Translations under genes and position numbers: made by a program
DNA from: Pseudomonadota bacterium
GTDB lineage: Bacteria > Pseudomonadota > Gammaproteobacteria > Xanthomonadales > Xanthomonadaceae
Direction: 5' to 3'
Length of the DNA: 6,197 nucleotides
Assembly: GCA_019348095.1 (NCBI GenBank)
Contig: JAHWKC010000143.1
Location: 1 to 6,197 of the forward strand
In this document: in pieces, positions 6,106-6,197 of the stretch
How positions within the stretch are numbered: the stretch's first letter is position 1
How the letters are laid out: each line of letters begins with the position of its first letter
Notes under the pieces: model-generated
Told to the model about the DNA's origin: nothing
What the model saw: only the letters and a program-made list of their open reading frames with translations
Databases searched by the model: none

Positions 6106-6111
6106 CTCCTT
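6106..6111 (-). promoter_or_regulatory. Ribosome binding site of the SDR ORF
   Basis: On the minus strand AAGGAG lies 8 nt before the ATG at 6097. It is the strongest Shine-Dalgarno in the window and fixes the SDR start at MHFVVTGANRG, which places the TGxxxGIG motif at the usual distance from the N-terminus. Confidence 0.7.
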
Positions 6112-6134
6112 ATCGACTCAGCGCCGTCCGCTCC

Positions 6135-6157
6135 GTGTCCGATACGTCATCGGGCAC
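6135..6157. promoter_or_regulatory. Imperfect 23-bp palindrome upstream of SDR, candidate operator
   Basis: GTGTCCGAT (6135-6143) and ATCGGGCAC (6149-6157) are inverted repeats matching in 8 of 9 positions around a 5-bp spacer ACGTC; the inner 5-bp arms CCGAT/ATCGG are perfect. It lies 38-60 bp upstream of the SDR start. The size and symmetry suit a dimeric repressor such as a TetR-family protein, which often sits next to SDR genes, but no regulator gene is in view. Confidence 0.4.
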
Positions 6158-6197
6158 CGCGCCGGAGGCGCAAACCTCCCCCCGGAATGACCGAACC

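Noticed and set aside
6159..6171. Short hairpin GCGCC/GGCGC with 3-nt loop near the right edge
   Set aside because: Only 5 bp in very GC-rich DNA and no T-run; expected by chance.
5480..6190. 236-codon plus-strand frame opposite the SDR part
   Set aside because: Antisense shadow; the minus strand carries the full SDR motif series and a strong ribosome site.

Overview
The window looks like a chromosomal housekeeping stretch from a high-GC gammaproteobacterium, most probably of the Xanthomonadaceae/Lysobacteraceae. Three things point there: the divergent metG/mrp pair followed by dcd, the form of the Dcd protein (it begins [12 protein letters not shown]), and short palindromes headed by GTAG that resemble the REP-like 'SMAG' elements known from Stenotrophomonas and relatives. 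The taxon is inferred from recalled family features, not from a search.

Layout, left to right. Bases 1-1935 (minus) hold metG, methionyl-tRNA synthetase, complete at its start but cut by the left edge just as its C-terminal tRNA-binding domain begins. After a 230-bp divergent gap comes mrp/apbC (2166-3245, plus), an iron-sulfur carrier ATPase. The 192-bp gap to dcd (dCTP deaminase, 3438-4013, plus) carries three GTAG-headed hairpins and a likely dcd promoter. A small exported protein of unknown function (4120-4419, minus) faces dcd. Upstream of it on the same strand are pxpA (4527-5330), 5-oxoprolinase subunit A, and an ORF at 5327-6097 that overlaps pxpA by 4 bp. The last 100 bp hold a ribosome binding site and a palindromic operator-like sequence for that ORF.

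The most unusual object is the 5327-6097 ORF. Its first ~179 residues are the front of a short-chain dehydrogenase, and its last ~77 residues are the C-terminal end of PxpC (5-oxoprolinase subunit C). They meet in frame at a Pro-Gly-Thr that both families could supply, and codon choice changes sharply at that point (Leu CTC/Val GTC before, Leu CTG/Val GTG after). This is best read as a chimeric join of two genomes, either an assembly chimera or a real recombination, and not as a new enzyme. If it is real, the pxp operon is broken, because PxpA needs PxpB and intact PxpC.

The second notable theme is a small family of palindromes. Four GTAG/GTGG-headed hairpins of two sequence subtypes occur, and two of them supply or contain the stop codon of the preceding gene (mrp and pxpA). 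I see no defence system, CRISPR array, tRNA, rRNA or transposase, and no convincing undescribed multi-gene system.
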